Source of the DNA: Herbiconiux oxytropis
GTDB lineage: Bacteria; Actinomycetota; Actinomycetes; Actinomycetales; Microbacteriaceae
NCBI RefSeq assembly: GCF_024979315.1
Contig: NZ_JANLCK010000010.1
Coordinates: 1 to 64,000 of the forward strand
Reading direction: 5' to 3'
Length of the DNA stretch: 64,000 nt
Under the pieces are notes generated by a model. The model did no database searches, was not told the DNA's origin, and saw only the letters and a program-made list of their open reading frames with translations. The number at the start of each line of letters is the position of its first letter. Positions within the stretch are counted from its first letter, which is position 1. Shown in pieces: positions 59,667-64,000 of the stretch. The translations under genes were made by a program, and so were the position numbers.

Positions 59667-62179
59667 GCCACCGACGAGTAGGCCACGATGCCGCGCCGCA
59701 CCACGTCGATGGCCGCGCGGGCCGTCGTGGCGAGGTGCGCATCCGGAGTGCCCTGCAGCTGGTCGAGCAGGTCGATGGTCTGCTTCGTCCAGCGCACGAA
59801 GTCGCCCGCCGCCATGTCGGCGAGCATCAGCACCTCATCGAGTCCAGCGCCCTGCGCCCAGCGGTGCATGGCCGTCGCCAGGCCGGTCGAGACCGGCTCG
59901 GAGCCCGGGAGCCGGTGGTCGCGCTCGACGTCGTCGATCGTGGCCCAGAGCGTCTGGGTCTCGTCGAGCGCCTTGCGGAAGGCGCCGCGGGGCAGGTAGC
60001 GATCCGAGGAGTCGCCGTCGTCTCGGCGGGGCTCGTAGACGAGAGTGCAGGCGATCGCCGCGAGCGAGGCGGCGTCGAGCTCGTGCCAGACCTTGCGGCG
60101 GATGCACTCGGCCACGAGGAGGTCTCGTTCGCCGTAGATGCGCTTGAGGGTGTGGCCCTGGCGGGTGAGGGTCGTGACGCCGTGCTCGTCGTTCTGCAGG
60201 TAGTCGAGGCCGAGCAGCACGTCGGTGACGCGGTCGAAGACCTTCGCGATGACGTTCGTGCGGGTCTGGATCTGCTGCGTGAGCTTGTCGGTCCCGCGCT
60301 TGAGCGTAAACCATCGCTCGGCCCAGCGGGCGTGCGCCTCGCGATCCTTGCAGCCGTGCACCGGATGGGAGCGGAGCTGGCGCCGGAGCGAGGCGATCTG
60401 CCGCTGCCGCTTCTCGCGTTCGCCGCGCGGCGTCACGTCGGCACGACCGGCGCCGGAGCGCTCGAGGTCGGTGAGCTCGCGACGGATGCGCGCGTACTCG
60501 CGGAAGTCGCCGAGGTGGCAGGTCATCGCCTTCTCGAAGCCCGCGAGCGACTCCTCCTGCTGGCGAACCTTGCGCGCCAGGTCGACCACGGCGCGGTCGG
60601 CCTGGAACTGCGCGAACGACGACTCCAGGATCTCGCGGGCCCGTGACCGCCCGAACTGGTCGATCAGGTTGACGGCCATGTTGTAGGTGGGCCGGAAGCT
60701 CGAGTTGAGGGGGTAGGTGCGGCGCGAGGCCAGCGACGCGACCTCCTGGGGGTCGAGCCCCTCGCGCCACTGGATGACGGAATGGCCCTCGACGTCGATG
60801 CCCCGCCGGCCGGCGCGCCCGGTGAGCTGGGTGTACTCCCCCGCCGTGATGGGCACGCGCGCCTCGCCGTTGAACTTCTCGAGCTTCTCGAGCACGACCG
60901 TGCGGGCGGGCATGTTGATGCCGAGGGCGAGGGTCTCGGTGGCGAAGACGACCTTCACGAGCTTCTTCTGGTAGAGCTCCTCCACGACCTCCTTGAAGGC
61001 GGGGAGCATGCCGGCATGGTGGGCGGCGACACCCCGCTGCAGCCCTTCGGTCCACTCCCAGTAGCCGAGCACGGCGAGATCCTCGTCGAGCAGGGTGCGG
61101 CACCGGTCGTCGACGATGCGGCGGATCTCGTCGCGTTCCTCGGCGGTCGTCAGGCGCACTCCGGCGCGCAGCACCTGCTTGACGGCCTGGTCGCAGCCGA
61201 CCCGGCTGAACACGAAGAAGATGGCGGGCAGCAGCCGATGCTCGTCGAGCAGGGCCACCACGTCGGGGCGGTCCATCCGCTCGAAGCCGTCGTGCCCTCC
61301 ACGGTGGTAGCCGCCTCGACCGCCCCCGCCCCCGCGACCGCCGTTCCGACCTCGACCGCCGCCACCGACCCCACGCCCGCCGCTGTAGCCGCCGCGGTTG
61401 CGGTCGGCCCCGAGCGAGGCCCCGCCTCGCACGAGCTGGGCGAGCTCGGGATTCACCCGGTTCGTGGCCGCGCGGCCCGTGGAGTCGAACAGGTCGATGA
61501 GCTTCGTCTTCACGAGCGCGTGCTGGTCGAGCGGTACGGGCCGCTCCTCGGAGACGATCACCTCGGTGTCGCCGCGCACGGCCTGCAGCCAGTCGCCGAA
61601 CTCCTCGGCGTTCGACACGGTGGCCGAGAGCGAGACGAGCTTGACGCTCTGCGGGAGGTGGATGATGACCTCCTCCCAGACCGCGCCGCGGAAGCGGTCG
61701 GCGAGGTAGTGCACCTCGTCCATCACGACGAAACGCAGGTTCCTCAGCAGATCGGAGTCGGCGTAGAGCATGTTGCGCAGCACCTCGGTGGTCATCACCA
61801 CGATGCGGGCGTCGGCGTTCACGTTCGTGTCGCCCGTGAGCAGGCCCACCTCGTCCGGGCCGTATTCGGCCACGAACTCGTTGTATTTCTGGTTCGAGAG
61901 CGCCTTCATCGGAGCCGTGTAGAACACCTTGTCGCGCGCCGACTGCATGGCCAGGTGCACCGCGAACTCGGCCACGACGGTCTTTCCCGCTCCGGTCGGA
62001 GCCGCCACGAGCACGCTGCGGCCGTCCTCCAGCGCCCCGGCGGCCTCGATCTGGAAGGGATCGAGGTCGAACGCCTGGGCGCTGCGGAAGATCTCGACCT
62101 GCGGGTGCCCAGCGCGCTTGCGGCTGGCGGCGAACCGTTCAGCGGGGCTCAGCATCTCGTCCGTCTCTCCGGCGGCCAT
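59663..62179 (-). CDS. helY: Ski2/Mtr4-like DEAD/DEAH RNA helicase HelY
   Basis: An 838-aa superfamily-2 helicase. Motif I is VAAPTGAGKTVVAEF (about residues 58-72), motif II FVVMDEVHYLAD, motif III SLSATVSNAEEF, and motif VI QLTGRAGRRGIDVEGH (about 470-485). A DSHCT domain ends the protein. Between the RecA-like domains there is a Gly/Arg-rich insert (about 256-297) with RGG-like repeats. ATG 62179 shares one base with the tatC stop. It acts in RNA processing or decay. Confidence 0.95.
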   Translation of the reverse strand: MAAGETDEMLSPAERFAASRKRAGHPQVEIFRSAQAFDLDPFQIEAAGALEDGRSVLVAAPTGAGKTVVAEFAVHLAMQSARDKVFYTAPMKALSNQKYNEFVAEYGPDEVGLLTGDTNVNADARIVVMTTEVLRNMLYADSDLLRNLRFVVMDEVHYLADRFRGAVWEEVIIHLPQSVKLVSLSATVSNAEEFGDWLQAVRGDTEVIVSEERPVPLDQHALVKTKLIDLFDSTGRAATNRVNPELAQLVRGGASLGADRNRGGYSGGRGVGGGGRGRNGGRGGGGGRGGYHRGGHDGFERMDRPDVVALLDEHRLLPAIFFVFSRVGCDQAVKQVLRAGVRLTTAEERDEIRRIVDDRCRTLLDEDLAVLGYWEWTEGLQRGVAAHHAGMLPAFKEVVEELYQKKLVKVVFATETLALGINMPARTVVLEKLEKFNGEARVPITAGEYTQLTGRAGRRGIDVEGHSVIQWREGLDPQEVASLASRRTYPLNSSFRPTYNMAVNLIDQFGRSRAREILESSFAQFQADRAVVDLARKVRQQEESLAGFEKAMTCHLGDFREYARIRRELTDLERSGAGRADVTPRGEREKRQRQIASLRRQLRSHPVHGCKDREAHARWAERWFTLKRGTDKLTQQIQTRTNVIAKVFDRVTDVLLGLDYLQNDEHGVTTLTRQGHTLKRIYGERDLLVAECIRRKVWHELDAASLAAIACTLVYEPRRDDGDSSDRYLPRGAFRKALDETQTLWATIDDVERDHRLPGSEPVSTGLATAMHRWAQGAGLDEVLMLADMAAGDFVRWTKQTIDLLDQLQGTPDAHLATTARAAIDVVRRGIVAYSSVA

Positions 62180-62976
62180 CAGACGGCCAGCTCGAGGTCG
62201 ATGCGGGCGGCGATCCGGGCGGCCCGCCGGTCGTGCAGCCAGGCGATGCCGGCGGCTGCGAAGTAGAGGCCGATCATGGGGATGGCGAGGAGGAACATCG
62301 ACATCACGTCGGCGGCGGGCGTGGCGATGGCGGTGAAGAGCGTGACCGCGAGGATGGCGATGCGCCACGACTTCAGGATGGCCTTCGCGGTGAGCACCCC
62401 GGCGAAGTTCAGCAGCACGAGGAACACGGGCAGCACGAACGCGATGCCGATGGCCAGCACGAGCTTGAGCACGAAGTCGAAGTAGGAGCGTGCCGTGAGC
62501 AGGGCCGTGGTGCCCTCGGGAGCGAAGCCCGTGAGCAGGGTCACCATGTGCGGCAGCACGAACCAGCCCGCCGCGCAGCCGGCGAGGAAGAGGGGGACGG
62601 CGGCGGCCACGAAGCCGATCGCATAGCGCTTCTCGTTCTTCTTCAGGCCCGGCATCACGAACGCCCAGAGCTGGTACAGCCAGACCGGCGACGAGATGAC
62701 GACGCCCACGGTGAAGGCGATCTGGATGCGCAGGTCGAACGCCGACGAGACGTCGGTGAAGTTGAGGCTCGCGTTGCGGTCCTGCTCGGCCGCGAGTTCG
62801 GAGATCGGCCGGATCATGGCCGCGAGCACGACGTCGGAGACGACGAAGCCCGCGATGCTGCCGAGGACGATCGCCAGTGCGGCGAGGAAGAGGCGCTTGC
62901 GCAGCTCGATCAGGTGTGCGCCGAGCGACATCCTGCCTTCACGGGAGCGCTCGGGCCGCGGTGGCTTGACGGCCAC
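62179..62976 (-). CDS. tatC: Sec-independent protein translocase TatC
   Basis: A 265-aa six-helix membrane protein, receptor for twin-arginine signal peptides. The N-terminal MSLGAHLIELRKRLFLAALA (about residues 15-34) and the acidic first loop, FTDVSSAFDLRIQIAFTVGV, and PVWLYQLWAFVMPGLKKNEK are TatC hallmarks. It follows tatA by 6 bp and is coupled to helY through TGATG. No tatB is adjacent, as usual in actinobacteria. Confidence 0.97.
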   Translation of the reverse strand: MAVKPPRPERSREGRMSLGAHLIELRKRLFLAALAIVLGSIAGFVVSDVVLAAMIRPISELAAEQDRNASLNFTDVSSAFDLRIQIAFTVGVVISSPVWLYQLWAFVMPGLKKNEKRYAIGFVAAAVPLFLAGCAAGWFVLPHMVTLLTGFAPEGTTALLTARSYFDFVLKLVLAIGIAFVLPVFLVLLNFAGVLTAKAILKSWRIAILAVTLFTAIATPAADVMSMFLLAIPMIGLYFAAAGIAWLHDRRAARIAARIDLELAV

Positions 62977-62982
62977 GTGGCC

Positions 62983-63243
62983 CTACGACTTCGAGGTGTC
63001 CGAGGTGCTTCCCGGAGCCGGGGTCGTGCCCGGTGCCTGGCCCTCGGCCGTGTTCGTGACCACGCCGGTCTCCGCCGCCTTCTCGGCAGCGCTCTCCTCT
63101 TTCATGGCCTTGGTCTCGTTGCGGAAGATGCGCATCGACTGGCCGAGGCTCTTGGAGAGGGCGGGAAGACGGGTCGCGCCGAACAGAAGCAGGATGACGA
63201 CCAGGACGATGACCAGGTGCCACCCGTTGAGGTTAGCGAACAT
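62983..63243 (-). CDS. tatA: Sec-independent protein translocase TatA
   Basis: An 86-aa pore-forming Tat subunit. One membrane helix (WHLVIVLVVILLLFGATRLP, about residues 8-27) ends in the conserved FG hinge, followed by the amphipathic helix ALSKSLGQSMRIFRNETKAM and an acidic unstructured tail. It lies between a small membrane protein gene (5 bp upstream) and tatC. Confidence 0.96.
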   Translation of the reverse strand: MFANLNGWHLVIVLVVILLLFGATRLPALSKSLGQSMRIFRNETKAMKEESAAEKAAETGVVTNTAEGQAPGTTPAPGSTSDTSKS

Positions 63244-63248
63244 GGGAT

Positions 63249-63587
63249 CTACTTCCTTAGCGTCGGGATCGTCGGCGGATTGATGAGTAGTTTACCCCGC
63301 GCGAGTCGGGCTTCCCTGCGTGCCTCCCGCAGACGCACCCTGCGCTCCTGGTGAAGGTCATGGCGGCGGGCCATCTCGGGATAGCCGAGTGCGATCGCCC
63401 TCTCGGGCCGCTCGAGCGCGAGCTCCTCGACGTTCTCATTCAACTGCGCGACCTTGTCGCCGAGCTCCTCGAGGGCGCGGAACACCGCGGCACCCTTCTT
63501 GAACAGCCGCCAGCCGAGCCAGGCGAGCATGCCGAGAAGGCCGAGGACCAGGACGGTCCAGATGATCAGCCACGCCCACCACGCCAT
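63249..63587 (-). CDS. Small membrane protein between pafC and tatA
   Basis: A 112-aa protein. An N-terminal membrane helix (AWWAWLIIWTVLVLGLLGML, about residues 2-21) is followed by a charged helix with ALEELGDKVAQLNENVEELA (coiled-coil-like), then an Arg-rich tail. The layout resembles TatB-like or DivIVA-less accessory proteins, but no conserved family was recognised. It starts 10 bp after pafC and ends 5 bp before tatA, so it is part of the tat operon and may assist Tat function. Confidence 0.8.
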   Translation of the reverse strand: MAWWAWLIIWTVLVLGLLGMLAWLGWRLFKKGAAVFRALEELGDKVAQLNENVEELALERPERAIALGYPEMARRHDLHQERRVRLREARREARLARGKLLINPPTIPTLRK

Positions 63588-63597
63588 GTCGTCCAGC

Positions 63598-64000
63598 CTA
63601 GAGGGAGTTGTCGGCGGTGTAGCGCTCGAGCGCTCGGCTCGCCCACTCGACCACGGCGGCGCGGGCCTCGGGTGGGTCGACGACGGTGACGGCAGACGGT
63701 CTCGCGGCGGCCAGCCGGGTGAGTCCGTTGAGGTGTGCCACCCGGATGCGCGCGCGCACGCGGTCCCCCACCGGTTCGAGCCGGCGGGTGTCGACACCGG
63801 CCATGAACTCGCCGAGCAGCGCCATGGCGTCCGGATCGACGTCGACGGTCACCACGAGATCGTCGTCGCCGCCCTGGAACAGGCTGTCGCCGAGCGGCAG
63901 GTCGCCGTGCTCCTGGTCGACGGGACGGTCGGTCACGGTGACCTCGGTCATCCGGTCGAGCCGGAAGGTGCGGACCGCCTGGCGGAGGTGGTCCCAGGCG
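63598..64000 (-). CDS. pafC: WYL-domain regulator PafC, C-terminal part
   Basis: 134 residues of the C-terminus are visible; the gene enters from the right edge. The visible part begins WDHLRQAVRTFRLDRMTEVT, the end of a WYL domain (FRLDRM), followed by a WCX-type C-terminal domain (VVTVDVDPDAMALLGEFMAG, later EARAAVVEWASRALERY). PafBC activate the mycobacterial DNA-damage response. The call rests on this domain and on the pafC-tatA-tatC-helY order. Confidence 0.8.
   Translation of the reverse strand, partial: AWDHLRQAVRTFRLDRMTEVTVTDRPVDQEHGDLPLGDSLFQGGDDDLVVTVDVDPDAMALLGEFMAGVDTRRLEPVGDRVRARIRVAHLNGLTRLAAARPSAVTVVDPPEARAAVVEWASRALERYTADNSL

Noticed and set aside
61290-61410. Repetitive stretch in helY considered as a CRISPR-like or satellite repeat
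   Set aside because: It encodes a Gly/Arg-rich protein segment, with no regular repeat-spacer structure.

Overview
The window is high-GC actinobacterial chromosome, most probably from the family Microbacteriaceae. The evidence is RbpA, a pafC-tatA-tatC-helY gene order, DhaKLM with an HPr domain on DhaM, DUF5996- and DUF7882-type proteins, frequent GTG starts and ATGA/GTGA gene overlaps. The genus cannot be fixed from this sequence. No tRNA, rRNA or CRISPR array was recognised.

Layout. (1) 1-13.3 kb looks like ordinary chromosome: an aquaporin/glycerol facilitator divergent from the PEP-dependent dihydroxyacetone kinase dhaKLM, small housekeeping or unknown genes, a Dam-fold protein that has lost its catalytic motif, a four-gene translationally coupled glycosyltransferase operon, and a rifamycin ADP-ribosyltransferase (arr). 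(2) At about 13.72 kb a PiT phosphate transporter gene is cut off, which marks a recombination junction. (3) 13.8-22.8 kb holds small membrane and stress-type genes, an arsenic/redox cluster (two ArsR-type regulators, one fused to an arsenate-reductase-like phosphatase domain), a GAF-ANTAR regulator and a fatty acid desaturase. (4) 23.2-43.4 kb is an accessory catabolic island. It has two paralogous acetoacetate-decarboxylase-like/SnoaL-like gene sets, a phthalate-dioxygenase-type reductase without an oxygenase partner, a cupin, five short-chain dehydrogenases, two MFS transporters, an HSL-type hydrolase, a GDSL esterase, GH1 and GH3 glycosidases and two TetR regulators. (5) 43.4-46.8 kb is a graveyard: a truncated ThiF-like gene and a decayed recombinase module (tyrosine recombinase fragment, XRE regulator, recombinase-like gene with a nonsense codon and a frameshift). 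(6) 46.8-64 kb returns to chromosome-like content: a MacAB-like ABC export operon with two paralogous lipoproteins, an NfeD-SPFH pair, rbpA, and the coupled operon pafC-x-tatA-tatC-helY-lnt.

The most striking system is the island's regulatory circuit. Three promoters (about 24.75, 24.95 and 30.8 kb) share one architecture: a TTGAC(A/C) -35 box, a 17-18 nt spacer, a TAnnTT -10 box, and directly abutting it a 34-bp dyad of the form TACGAAT-N5-TTCG-N2-CGAA-N5-ATTCGTA. They face the two acetoacetate-decarboxylase-like operons and the MFS/SDR/hydrolase operon, and the TetR gene at 29.9 kb lies among them. A second TetR (42.8 kb) sits beside a different dyad in front of the glycosidase operon. My inference is a two-regulator system that imports a glycosylated compound, removes the sugar with GH1/GH3, and processes the aglycone through SDRs, esterases and the decarboxylase-like/SnoaL-like enzymes. 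The substrate is unknown.
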